Below the pieces are notes generated by a model. It saw nothing but the letters and a program-made list of their open reading frames with translations. It searched no databases and was not told the origin of the DNA. Position numbers and translations under genes: made by a program. A stretch of DNA of 64,000 nt. Origin: Paracoccaceae bacterium (GTDB taxonomy: Bacteria > Pseudomonadota > Alphaproteobacteria > Rhodobacterales > Rhodobacteraceae). The DNA is taken from the NCBI GenBank assembly GCA_014654775.1, contig JACVZW010000003.1, positions 1 to 64,000 on the forward strand, given 5' to 3'. How positions within the stretch are numbered: the stretch's first letter is position 1; each line of letters starts with the position of its first letter. Positions 1-7,901 of the stretch are shown piece by piece.

Positions 1-2
1 AT

Positions 3-539
3 GATGCTCCATCCTACTCAAGAGTTGGAGCCTCCGGCAAACCCGGAGCGGTTCACACCAAATCCCTGATGATGTCCAAGGAAGAGGTCAAGCGGGAGTA
101 TAAGGAAAGCGAAGGCGATCCCCTTGTGAAAGGACACCGCAAGCAGGTCGCGATGGAACTGGTGATGAGCGATGGCCCAGCACAGGCCAAGAAGGCCAGT
201 GCCCTTGTCGTCAACCCCACCCACCTTGCCGTGGCGCTTCTCTACAAGCCGGGCGAGATGCCGCTGCCCATCGTTTCGGCCAAGGGGGCAGGCACTTACG
301 CGGTCGACATGCGCGCAGAAGCGGAACGCGCGGGTGTGCCGATCTTCCACAACATTCCCCTTGCCAGACAGCTTTTCGCCGATGCCGAAATCAATGACTT
401 CATCCCAGAAGATGTTTTCGATGCCGTGGCGGAAATCCTGGCTTGGGTCGCACGAAACGAAGCGCAACTGTACCAAGGCCCCTTGCCGCATGGCGATCTT
501 GACATGCTGCGCGGCGACCACCGCCCAAGCAGTGCCTAG
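3..539 (+). CDS. Type III secretion export-apparatus switch protein, C-terminal part (SctU/FlhB family), 5' partial
   Basis: C-terminal cytoplasmic domain of the SctU/FlhB family, which switches substrate specificity of a type III export gate by self-cleavage. Counting from the ATG at 69, the cleavage motif NPTH is at residues 49-52. It follows the usual basic linker (MSKEEVKREYKESEGDP) and precedes the GVPIFHNIPLAR and IPEDVFDAVAEIL segments. The wording around PLPIVSAKG looks more like non-flagellar SctU than FlhB; this is a judgement by eye. The frame is open back to base 3, but recognisable similarity begins only near base 54, and the four membrane helices expected upstream are outside the window. 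The gene may be cut by the window edge, frameshifted near 50-65, or a genuine C-terminal-only protein. It converges on the next gene with 17 bases between. Confidence 0.75.
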   Translation, partial: DAPSYSRVGASGKPGAVHTKSLMMSKEEVKREYKESEGDPLVKGHRKQVAMELVMSDGPAQAKKASALVVNPTHLAVALLYKPGEMPLPIVSAKGAGTYAVDMRAEAERAGVPIFHNIPLARQLFADAEINDFIPEDVFDAVAEILAWVARNEAQLYQGPLPHGDLDMLRGDHRPSSA

Positions 540-556
540 GCGTTCCGCCCCCGCCC

Positions 557-1288
557 CTAGCGCAGCACTTGCGTGGCGGCCCAGACCAGCGACATCAGGA
601 TGGGCTGGTGGATCAGATAGATGGCCAGCGAATGCCGCCCCGGCCATGCCAGCCGCTGCAGCAGAGGCCCCGGTTGCCAGCGCGCCAGCCGCGCCCAGAG
701 CCCTGCCCGCGCCATCAGACGCGCCACCGCCATCCCCGCCAGAAAGGCCGCCAGCCACGGGAAGACGGGGACGAAATCCACCGACAAGGGCATCCGCGTG
801 CCCAAGCCGGTCCAGACCAGCCAGATCGGGTTGAACATCTCAAAGCCCAGCGTCCGATCCGCCACCACCACAGCCACAGCGAGCACGGCCAGCACCTGCC
901 AGCGCAACCCGATCACGGCCATGCCAAGAAGGCTTGCCACGGCGATGGAATGCAGGATGCCGAAGAAGATGAAGGCTTGCGGAAAGGCCGCCAGCGTCAC
1001 CCCTGTGACGACCATCGCCGCCCCCGCCACGCGCAGGAAGCGCCGCCGAAACGCCCCCCAGCGCCGCCCCTCGCCATGGGCAAGGACCAGACTCACCCCC
1101 GCAAGGAAGAGGAAACTCCCCGCCACGAGGCGGGCGAAGACGGCCCAACCTCCCGTAACGGTTGTTGCGGGGGCGATATGGCCGAAAAGTTCCAGATCGA
1201 AGGTGAAATGGAAGATGACCATCCCCAGAAGGGCAAGGCTGCGGGCCAGATCGACGGCGATCAGACGATGGCCTTTGCTTTCGTTCAA
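557..1288 (-). CDS. DUF1624 / HGSNAT-catalytic-domain membrane protein
   Basis: Integral membrane protein of 243 residues resembling the acyltransferase-like heparan-alpha-glucosaminide N-acetyltransferase catalytic domain (DUF1624). The N-terminus shows the family's RLIAVDLARSLALLGMVIFHF, with the early Asp and the helix-1 His. About seven hydrophobic helices follow. The C-terminal HSLAIYLIHQPILMSL helix is typical of membrane acyltransferases. The protein probably moves acyl groups across or onto envelope molecules, but the substrate in bacteria is unknown. It stands alone between the SctU-like gene (convergent) and the cobalamin regulator (divergent). Confidence 0.8.
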   Translation of the reverse strand: MNESKGHRLIAVDLARSLALLGMVIFHFTFDLELFGHIAPATTVTGGWAVFARLVAGSFLFLAGVSLVLAHGEGRRWGAFRRRFLRVAGAAMVVTGVTLAAFPQAFIFFGILHSIAVASLLGMAVIGLRWQVLAVLAVAVVVADRTLGFEMFNPIWLVWTGLGTRMPLSVDFVPVFPWLAAFLAGMAVARLMARAGLWARLARWQPGPLLQRLAWPGRHSLAIYLIHQPILMSLVWAATQVLR

Positions 1289-1411
1289 GATTCGCCCCCG
1301 CTGCGCGCCACTGCCCCCGTTTTTGGGGGCTTTCCTGACGGATCACAAGCGTCACACCCTGCCGGCGCTCGACCCTCCGCGACCTTTCGCGGATTGACTT
1401 CGCGCCGTTGC

Positions 1412-1429
1412 TGTGCGCCCATCATGACA
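1412..1429 (+). promoter_or_regulatory. TGT-N12-ACA motif, possible PpsR/CrtJ-type operator
   Basis: TGT at 1412-1414 and ACA at 1427-1429 are separated by exactly 12 bases, the spacing bound by PpsR/CrtJ in purple bacteria. It lies 36 bases before the likely start of the AerR/PpaA-like gene and just downstream of a possible -35 box (TTGACT, 1394-1399). Only six positions are fixed, so a chance match in this intergenic region is quite possible. Confidence 0.25.
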
Positions 1430-1464
1430 GGGAACCGGGACGAGGCGTCAACCTCGCCATACAG

Positions 1465-2268
1465 ATGTCAGCCGAATACGACGATCCGAACGCCATCTCT
1501 GCTATTGCTGAAACCCTGGCCGGTGGGCGACAGGGATTGGTCAATCGCGAACATGTGACAGAGCTGGCCGCCGAGGTCTTGCGCCAGGTGGCGCGACGTG
1601 CTGTCGACCTGCGCCGGGCCAAGGATCAACTGGCCGTTCTGTCCACTGCCATCGCGCTGACCCAAGGCAGCGCGGAAGAGGCAACGGCCGCGCTCGAATC
1701 CCTCGACGATCCGTTGAACGGGCTGGACTGGTTCCTTGCCGAACGGCTGGGACCGATCGCAAAGGAGATCGGGGTTCTGTGGAACACCGACAAGATTTCC
1801 TTCCTCGAAGCCACGGTGGGGGCATCGCGCATCTATTCCTACCTGCGCTACCGCCGCCGCCCGCCACTGATGCCCGATCGTAGCGTGCGCAAGTCGGCGA
1901 CCTTCGCGCTTGTGCCGGGGGACATGCATACGCTGGGCATCTCGGCTGCGACCGATGTGTTCCGCGCGCGCGGTTGGGACATCACGCTGCTCATCGGGCA
2001 AAGCCATGACGAGCTGAACGCGCATTTCGAGGCGTCGGAAGACCTTCTCTTCGGCTTTTCCGCCGGGTCGGACCATTCGCTGGCGGCACTGGGGCGGCTG
2101 GTCGTCGCGCTGACCGTGGCGCGACCTGCGGCGCATGTCCTTGTCTCGGGTCAGATCGCGGCCGAGCCGGGGGCGATCCTCGCCCTGCCCGGCGTCGATT
2201 TCTGCGAAACCGATATGGAAGCCGCCTGCCGCTGGTTCGAGGCGCAAGTGCTTGCCTATCCCGGCTGA
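1465..2268 (+). CDS. Cobalamin-binding regulatory protein, AerR/PpaA-like
   Basis: Predicted 267-residue soluble protein with a helical N-terminal half and a C-terminal B12-binding Rossmann domain. From the ATG at 1465, the cobalamin motif DxHxxG is present as DMHTLG at residues 153-158, with His155 as the predicted lower cobalt ligand. The region SFLEATVGASRIYSYLR before it resembles the helical cap of AerR/PpaA, the light-sensing antirepressors of PpsR/CrtJ. No enzyme domain is attached, so a regulatory role is likely. No bch, crt or puf genes are in the window, so its target cannot be named. An in-frame ATG at 1408 would add 19 residues that do not look conserved; I prefer 1465, although neither start has a strong ribosome-binding site. 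Confidence 0.75.
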   Translation: MSAEYDDPNAISAIAETLAGGRQGLVNREHVTELAAEVLRQVARRAVDLRRAKDQLAVLSTAIALTQGSAEEATAALESLDDPLNGLDWFLAERLGPIAKEIGVLWNTDKISFLEATVGASRIYSYLRYRRRPPLMPDRSVRKSATFALVPGDMHTLGISAATDVFRARGWDITLLIGQSHDELNAHFEASEDLLFGFSAGSDHSLAALGRLVVALTVARPAAHVLVSGQIAAEPGAILALPGVDFCETDMEAACRWFEAQVLAYPG

Positions 2269-2446
2269 TCCGGCTGCGCGGAAAGCCGCCGCAAGCTCAG
2301 CGGCATCCTGCCTTACACCCCAAGTTTAGCGGACCTCTGCCGCGCCCGTCTACCGCCGGGCCGATGGCCTGATGGCGCACGGCGATGCTGTGCTGGCCCC
2401 TGCCGCCCGTTTCAAGGCGGCCTTCCAGCATAGAAAAGGACCGCCC

Positions 2447-2662
2447 ATGCGTCTGCTGACCGTTCTACTGATGATCCTGCCCCTGGCCGCCCTGCCCGAT
2501 CTGGCCGAGGCGAAAAGCGGGCGCGACAAGGCCAAGCCTGCCACCACCACCACAGCGCCCAAACCCGCGCCGACCGCGACGCCCGCCAAGCCGCGCAAGC
2601 CGCTTTATTCCGGGGCGGATTTCGACCAGACGCTGGGCCTTGGGAACTATTTCAATCCCTGA
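2447..2662 (+). CDS. Small secreted or periplasmic protein
   Basis: Predicted 71-residue precursor. The start at 2447 has an AAAAGGA ribosome-binding site. The N-terminus is a signal peptide (MRLLTVLLMILPLAALPDLAEA) likely cut after an Ala near residue 22. A Lys-rich stretch and a low-complexity Thr/Ala/Pro segment follow, and the end is FDQTLGLGNYFNP. I do not recognise a family. The last 16 bases overlap the convergent end of the GlxA-type regulator. Confidence 0.65.
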   Translation: MRLLTVLLMILPLAALPDLAEAKSGRDKAKPATTTTAPKPAPTATPAKPRKPLYSGADFDQTLGLGNYFNP

Positions 2663-3681
2663 ACCGCACCGCCGCCCCCGCCGCCCTGACGATTGGACAG
2701 TCGTCGGGGCGACACGCCATAGCGCTGACGGAACGCCTTGGTGAAGGTATTGGTCGCGTTGAAGCCGCAGCCATAGGCGACTTCGGCCACCGGGAGGTCC
2801 GTCTCCGTCAACAGCGCGCGGGCGCGTTCAAGGCGCAGGCCGTTCAGGTATTGCTTAGGCGACATGCCGACATAGCGCTGGAACAGCCGTTCCACCTGTC
2901 GGCGCGACACGCCCATTGCGGCGGACACCGCTTCGATATCGACGCCTTGTTCCAGATTCTCCTCAAACTTGCGGATCACCTCGACCAGCACAGGGTTGCG
3001 GATGCCCAGCGTGGTAGAGAGCGACATGCGCTGGCGCAGATCGGCGGGGCGCTGCTGTCCGTGCAGGCACATCTTCAGCACGGCGTCTGCCAGACGGTCG
3101 CCATAGTTCTTGGCCACGATCTCGATGAACAAGTCCGTCGCCGCCGCCCCTCCGGCGCAGGTCAGGATGCGCCCATCGATGCAGTAAAGCTGTTCCAAGG
3201 GCCGCAGATGGCCGAAGGTTTCCGTGAAGGGTGGCAGGTTCTCCCAATGCAGGGTGAAGCGGCGGCCTTCCAATATCCCCGCCTTGGCCAAGGCATAGGC
3301 CCCGGTGCAAAGGCCCCCCACCGTGCGCCCCGTCCGCCATTGCTGGCGCAGCCAGTCGGCCACCTTGCGGCTGGCGGATTTCTCGGGCTCTACCCCCGCG
3401 CAGACAAAGACCATCGCCTTCGGCTTTGTCTCGCCCAAGGGGCCGTCGACCTGCAGTTTCACCCCGTTGGAGCAGGCCACCGGCGCGCCGGTTTCGGACA
3501 GCACCTCCCATTCGAAGAGCATCTGCCCTGCCAGCTGATTGGCGATGCGCAGGGGTTCGATGGCTGAGGAAAAGGCGATGAGCGAGAAGTCGGGCAGCAG
3601 GACGAAGGTCATCTGCACCGGCTCGGCCACCTGTGGCACCGCCACATGCGCCACGCCCTTGGGAACGAAATTCGCTGTCAT
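2647..3681 (-). CDS. GlxA-type transcriptional regulator (DJ-1/PfpI domain + AraC helix-turn-helix)
   Basis: About 344 residues in two parts. The N-terminal DJ-1/PfpI (class I amidotransferase-like) domain covers roughly residues 20-190 and includes the nucleophile-elbow-like GGLCTGAYALAKAG. The AraC-type double helix-turn-helix covers roughly 230-330, with VSAAMGVSRRQVERLFQRYVG and the end motif VAYGCGFNATNTFTKAFRQRYG. Members of this family activate genes for catabolism of quaternary amines and related nitrogen compounds. The start at 3681 is chosen over 3693 because GGAG lies 6 bases upstream of it. A creatinase gene lies about 1 kb away, so methylamine/creatine catabolism is a plausible target. 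A Gly run near the C-terminus is unusual but short. Confidence 0.88.
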   Translation of the reverse strand: MTANFVPKGVAHVAVPQVAEPVQMTFVLLPDFSLIAFSSAIEPLRIANQLAGQMLFEWEVLSETGAPVACSNGVKLQVDGPLGETKPKAMVFVCAGVEPEKSASRKVADWLRQQWRTGRTVGGLCTGAYALAKAGILEGRRFTLHWENLPPFTETFGHLRPLEQLYCIDGRILTCAGGAAATDLFIEIVAKNYGDRLADAVLKMCLHGQQRPADLRQRMSLSTTLGIRNPVLVEVIRKFEENLEQGVDIEAVSAAMGVSRRQVERLFQRYVGMSPKQYLNGLRLERARALLTETDLPVAEVAYGCGFNATNTFTKAFRQRYGVSPRRLSNRQGGGGGGAVQGLK

Positions 3682-3708
3682 GCCCCGCTCCATCCTGTCG
3701 TCATCCGG

Positions 3709-4602
3709 TCACGCCGCCATGTCGCGGGCCGCGAAGGCCCAGTCGCGGAAGGCTGCCGCCGCGCGCGCCTGCGCGCCCTGCGCCCCAGGCCCGGCGACAA
3801 GGTGATAGCCATGGTCCTCCAGCACCGACAGTGCCGAAAGCTGCACCAGACGCCCCGCCGCCAGATCGTCACGGATCATGGCCAGCGGGCAAAGCGCCAC
3901 CCCCTGCCCTGCCAGCGTGGCGGCACGCAGCAGGTTGAAGTCCTCAAACACCGGCGCGGCGGGTTGCAGCGGCAGGGGCACGCCCATCCGCCGGAACCAC
4001 GCCGACCAGCCGCCATGATCGGTGTCATGCAAAAGGCCAAGCGAAAGGTATTCCGACGCCCGCTCTGGCAACCGCCCGCCCTGCAGGATGGCCGGGCTGC
4101 AGACCGGCACGCTTGCCCCCGGCAGGAACGGCTCCGCCAGCCCTTCGGCAAAGTCGGGCCGCCCCTTCGCAAAGACGAAGGCAAGGTGGACATCGCGGAA
4201 ATCGATATCCCTTCCGTGCATGGCATAGACCACCCTTATCTCCACCTCCGGATGCGCCGCCCGGAACCCGGCCAGCCGCGGGATCAGCCAGCAGACCGCG
4301 ACCGACGGGATGGCGGCGATGACCAAAGGCCCCGCCTTCATGCCCGCCTTCGCGCGCCCGCAGGCGGCCTCCATCTCGGCCAGCGACAAGCTTACGGCCC
4401 GCGCCAGTTCCGCCCCATGGGGCAGAAGGCGCGGCCGTCCCCCGTCGCGGTCGAAAATCGGACCGCCCAGCCAATCCTCCAGATGCCGGATCTGGTGACT
4501 GACCGCTGACTGCGTGACGAAAAGTAATTCCGCCGCTGCCTTGAAAGACCCTGTCTTGACCACCGCATCCAAGGCCCGCAAAGCGTTCAACGGAATCTGC
4601 AT
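3709..4602 (-). CDS. LysR-family transcriptional regulator
   Basis: 298 residues from the ATG at 4602. The winged helix-turn-helix spans about residues 1-60 (FKAAAELLFVTQSAVSHQIRHLEDWLG), followed by the periplasmic-binding-protein-like effector domain. It resembles the GcvA-type subgroup in its PLNALRALDAV start. It is divergent from the creatinase gene, with 118 bases between, which hold an inverted-repeat cluster (4623-4650). The usual LysR arrangement would make it the regulator of creatinase and of itself. Longer starts up to 4722 would run through the operator region and overlap the creatinase start, so 4602 is preferred. Confidence 0.9.
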   Translation of the reverse strand: MQIPLNALRALDAVVKTGSFKAAAELLFVTQSAVSHQIRHLEDWLGGPIFDRDGGRPRLLPHGAELARAVSLSLAEMEAACGRAKAGMKAGPLVIAAIPSVAVCWLIPRLAGFRAAHPEVEIRVVYAMHGRDIDFRDVHLAFVFAKGRPDFAEGLAEPFLPGASVPVCSPAILQGGRLPERASEYLSLGLLHDTDHGGWSAWFRRMGVPLPLQPAAPVFEDFNLLRAATLAGQGVALCPLAMIRDDLAAGRLVQLSALSVLEDHGYHLVAGPGAQGAQARAAAAFRDWAFAARDMAA

Positions 4603-4622
4603 GACGCGCGCCCCAAGGACAA

Positions 4623-4650
4623 ATGAGATTTTCTCATCCATCGCATGAGA
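4623..4650. promoter_or_regulatory. Inverted-repeat cluster between LysR and creatinase, likely LysR operator
   Basis: The hexamer ATGAGA occurs at 4623-4628, its exact reverse complement TCTCAT at 4632-4637, and ATGAGA again at 4645-4650. This gives one tight dyad (3-base spacer) and a second dyad sharing the middle arm (7-base spacer). A consensus-like -35 box TTGACA follows at 4660-4665, facing creatinase; no clear -10 is seen. The layout suits a LysR tetramer contacting a recognition and an activation site. Confidence 0.55.
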
Positions 4651-4720
4651 AAGCCTCTTTTGACAACCGCCCCCGCGAGGCAGAGGTTCCGCCGCAAACA
4701 TCCCGCGACGGAGGCCGGAC

Positions 4721-5965
4721 ATGGAACGCGAAAGACTGCAGAATTACGTGGGCAATGGCGACCGCCCCACCCCCACCTTCTCGGACGCCGAGATGCAGCG
4801 GCGGCTGGACGCGATCCGCAAGGTCATGGCCGACAAGGGCATCGATGCGGCGCTCTTCACCTCGTATCACAACATCAACTACTACTCCGACTTCATGTTC
4901 TGCCAGTTCGGGCGGCGCTACGGCCTGCTGGTGGATCACACAATCTCCACCTCCATCACGGCGGGGATTGATGGCGGCCAGCCGTGGCGGCGCACCTTCG
5001 GCGGGCGCAACGTCACCTATACCGACTGGCAAAAGGACAATTACTTCCATGCCATCCGGCAATTGACGGGCGGGGTAAAGCGGCTGGGGATCGAATACGA
5101 CCACATCACCATCGACACGCTGGCCCTGCTGAAGTCCGAATTCCCGCAGATGGAATTCGTCGACATCGCCGCGCCCGCCATGCGCCTGCGGATGATCAAG
5201 TCGGGCGAAGAGATTGCCCATATCGAAAAGATGACCCGCATCGCCGATATCGGCGGCGCGGCCTGCGTCGAGGCCACGCAGGTGGGCGTACCCGAGCACG
5301 AGGTCGCACTGCATTCCACCGCCACCATGGTGCGCGAGATCGCCCGCATCTGGCCGGAGGGGGAGCTTCTGGACACCTGGACCTGGTTCCAGTCGGGGAT
5401 CAACACCGATGGCGCGCACAACCCCGTCACCTCGCGCAAGATCGAACGGGGGGATATCCTATCGCTCAACTGCTTCCCGATGGTGGCGGGCTATTACGTG
5501 GCGCTGGAACGTACGCTCTTCGCCGAAACCGCAACGGACGAACACATCCGTCTGTGGGAATTCAACTGCAAGGTCCATGATCGCGGCAAAGAACTGCTGG
5601 TACCCGGCAACAAGTGCAGCGACATCGCCAAGGAACTGAACGCGATGTATGCCGAGGCGGGTCTTCTGCAGTACCGCTCCTTCGGCTATGGCCACAGCTT
5701 CGGCGTGCTCTGCCACTATTACGGCCGCGAAGCGGGGCTCGAGCTGCGCGAGGATTGCGACACCGTCCTCGAACCCGGCATGGTCATCTCGATGGAGCCG
5801 ATGATCACCATCCCGAACCACCTGCCGGGTGCGGGCGGATACCGCGAGCATGACATCCTCGTCATCACCGACGACAACAACAAGGGCAACCGCAACATCA
5901 CGGGTTTCCCCTATGGCCCCGACCACCTGATCGTCGGCAAGCGCGGCGCGAAGGCGGCGGAGTGA
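4721..5965 (+). CDS. Creatinase (creatine amidinohydrolase)
   Basis: 414 residues, close to the roughly 400 usual for creatinase. It hydrolyses creatine to sarcosine and urea in the cytoplasm. It has the creatinase N-terminal domain (FTSYHNINYYSDF near residue 47; DGGQPWRRT near 84) and the pita-bread C-terminal domain of peptidase family M24. Stretches close to the Pseudomonas enzyme include DTWTWFQSGINTDGAHNP at 218-235, holding the likely catalytic His233, and FGYGHSFG and MEPMI further on. As in creatinase, the five metal ligands of true M24 peptidases are not conserved. No creatininase, sarcosine oxidase or urease gene is visible nearby. A terminator follows at 5989. Confidence 0.93.
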   Translation: MERERLQNYVGNGDRPTPTFSDAEMQRRLDAIRKVMADKGIDAALFTSYHNINYYSDFMFCQFGRRYGLLVDHTISTSITAGIDGGQPWRRTFGGRNVTYTDWQKDNYFHAIRQLTGGVKRLGIEYDHITIDTLALLKSEFPQMEFVDIAAPAMRLRMIKSGEEIAHIEKMTRIADIGGAACVEATQVGVPEHEVALHSTATMVREIARIWPEGELLDTWTWFQSGINTDGAHNPVTSRKIERGDILSLNCFPMVAGYYVALERTLFAETATDEHIRLWEFNCKVHDRGKELLVPGNKCSDIAKELNAMYAEAGLLQYRSFGYGHSFGVLCHYYGREAGLELREDCDTVLEPGMVISMEPMITIPNHLPGAGGYREHDILVITDDNNKGNRNITGFPYGPDHLIVGKRGAKAAE

Positions 5966-5988
5966 CGGGTAGGACCAACTGATGCTGG

Positions 5989-6018
5989 AAGGCCGTCCCA
6001 AGGGGCGGCCTTTCTTCA
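5989..6018 (+). terminator. Rho-independent terminator after creatinase
   Basis: The stem AAGGCCG (5989-5995) pairs with CGGCCTT (6006-6012). An inner CCC/GGG pair extends it, and the tail is TTTCTT. It sits 23 bases after the creatinase stop codon and before the tRNA gene. Confidence 0.75.
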
Positions 6019-6033
6019 CGACTGGTGAGGAAA

Positions 6034-6109
6034 TGGTGCCCCCAGAGGGGCTCGAACCCCCGACCCCCTGATTACAAATCAGGTGCTCTACCAGCTGAGC
6101 TATAGAGGC
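6034..6109 (-). tRNA. tRNA-Thr (UGU)
   Basis: Complete cloverleaf of 76 bases with the 3' CCA encoded. The acceptor stem GCCTCTA pairs with TGGGGGC. The anticodon arm is CTGAT-TTGTAAT-CAG with anticodon TGT, reading ACA Thr codons. The T-loop GGTTCGAGCCC is standard. Confidence 0.95.
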
Positions 6110-6157
6110 ACACCGTGGGTGGAAATAGCCCCTTTCCGGTCTGCGTGCAAGGCGGGG

Positions 6158-7810
6158 TCAGGCGCGGTTGGTGCGGGCAAGGGCCGCAACGGCGGCGAGG
6201 CCCACCGCCATCACCACCAGTGCGGCGGGGGCGGCCTCGCCCAGCCGCTCGAGGCTGGCCAGTTCATAGACCCGCGTCGCCAGCGTGTTGAAGTTGAAAG
6301 GCCGCAACAGCAGCGTGGCGGGCAGTTCCTTCACGCAATCGACGAAAACGACCAGCAGCGCCGTGGCCACCGACCCGCGCATGAGCGGCAGGTAGACCGC
6401 CCCCAGCGTGCCGCCCGCGCTGCGCCCCAAAGACCGCGCTGCCATCGGCAGGTTGGGCGAGACCCGCCCAAAGGCCGCATCCACCGCGCCTTGCGCGATC
6501 CCGAAGAATCGCACGCCATAGGCCAGCACGATCGCCCCCGCCGTCCCCGTCATGATCAAACCCGGATCCCAACCGGTCAGCGCGAGCACCCCATCCGCCA
6601 CCCGGTTGTCCAGTGCGGCCAGTGGCACCAGCAGCCCCACCGCCAGCACCGCCCCCGGCGCGGCATAGCCCAGCGTCGTGAGTGGCAGCACCACCCGCGC
6701 CACGCCACGCCCCGCCATCCGCACCGCATAGACCAGAAACAGCGCCGCCCCGACGGTGAGGATCGCTGCCAGCCCGCCCACCAGCAGCGTGTTCCCCAGC
6801 GCATCGAGCAGGCCCGGCGCGATCCAGACCTCGGGATTGGCCAGCGAATGATCGAGCATCACCGCCACGGGCAGCCCGAACCCCAGCGCGAAAGGCAGCA
6901 GGCAAAGCGCGAAGGCAATCCATCCCCGCGCGCCCGTCAGCACCGCGCGCTCCACCGGGCGCTGCGACCGCCCCATCCGGTAAAAGCGCGCGTTGCGCCG
7001 TCCCGTGCGTTCCAGCGCCACCAGCAGGAAGATCAGCATCAGGATCACGCCCGCGATCTGCGCCGCCCCGCCCGCGTTGTTGCCATTCAGCCAAGTGGAG
7101 AAGACCCCCGTCGTCAGGGTCTGGATGCCGAAATAGCTGACCGTGCCGTAATCCGCGACCGTCTCCATCAGCGCCAACGCCACGCCCGTCGCGATGGCGG
7201 GCCGCGCCAAGGGCAGCCCCACCCGGAAGAACAGGCCCCACGGCCCTGCCCCCAGCGCCCGTGCCACCTCATAGCCGCAGCCCGACATCTCGCGGAAGGC
7301 CGCGCGCGCCAGCAGATAGACGTAAGGGTAAAGCGCAAAGGACAGAACAAGGATCGCCATCTCGGCCGACCGCACCTCGGGGAACCAGTAGTCGCGCGCC
7401 GTCTCCCACCCCATCGCGGCGCGCAGGGCGCCCTGCACAGGCCCGGCATATTGCAGAAAATCGACCAAGGCATAGGCCCCCACATAGGCCGGGATCGCCA
7501 GCGGAAAAAGCAGCGCATGATCCAGCCAGCGCGCGCCCGGAAAGCGGTACATCACCACCAGCCAAGCTGCCCCGGTGCCCACCACCGACGTCAGCACGCC
7601 GACCCCCAGCATCAGATACAGCGTCGTGCCGAAATAGCGTGGCAGGACGGTCGACAGCAGATGCGGCCAGATGTTCTCAGTCGGGTGCAGCGCGATCCAG
7701 AGGACCGACAGCATCGGGGCCAGAACGATGGCCGCGATCACCACCGCGCCCAGCGACCAGCCATCCAGACGGGGCAGACGCATGGGAATCCGACTGTTTT
7801 GCTTGGTCAT
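6158..7810 (-). CDS. Iron(III)-type ABC transporter permease (FbpB/FutB family)
   Basis: About 550 residues holding two fused permease halves of the binding-protein-dependent type, as in FbpB/AfuB. Around twelve hydrophobic helices are visible. Each half has an EAA-like loop: one near YEVARALGAGPWGLFFRVGLPLARPAI and one near MAARSLGRSAGGTLGAVYLPLMRGS. It would carry ferric iron across the inner membrane with a periplasmic binding protein and an ATPase, but neither gene is adjacent, so it is an orphan permease here. The start is uncertain; ATGs at 7813, 7810 and 7783 are possible and none has a good ribosome-binding site. Confidence 0.85.
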   Translation of the reverse strand: MTKQNSRIPMRLPRLDGWSLGAVVIAAIVLAPMLSVLWIALHPTENIWPHLLSTVLPRYFGTTLYLMLGVGVLTSVVGTGAAWLVVMYRFPGARWLDHALLFPLAIPAYVGAYALVDFLQYAGPVQGALRAAMGWETARDYWFPEVRSAEMAILVLSFALYPYVYLLARAAFREMSGCGYEVARALGAGPWGLFFRVGLPLARPAIATGVALALMETVADYGTVSYFGIQTLTTGVFSTWLNGNNAGGAAQIAGVILMLIFLLVALERTGRRNARFYRMGRSQRPVERAVLTGARGWIAFALCLLPFALGFGLPVAVMLDHSLANPEVWIAPGLLDALGNTLLVGGLAAILTVGAALFLVYAVRMAGRGVARVVLPLTTLGYAAPGAVLAVGLLVPLAALDNRVADGVLALTGWDPGLIMTGTAGAIVLAYGVRFFGIAQGAVDAAFGRVSPNLPMAARSLGRSAGGTLGAVYLPLMRGSVATALLVVFVDCVKELPATLLLRPFNFNTLATRVYELASLERLGEAAPAALVVMAVGLAAVAALARTNRA

Positions 7811-7901
7811 CATGGCGCAGGCTCTAGCGGAAAGCGGTTTCCCTGTCCAGAAAAGCCCGTATAGTCGGCGTGAAAAGACGGCAGAGAGCAGTTCAGTCAA
7901 A

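Noticed and set aside
6083-7864. Long open frame opposite the ABC permease (593 codons)
   Set aside because: Arg/His/Gln-rich product with no family likeness; it is the GC-rich shadow of the iron-type permease on the minus strand and also crosses the tRNA-Thr gene.
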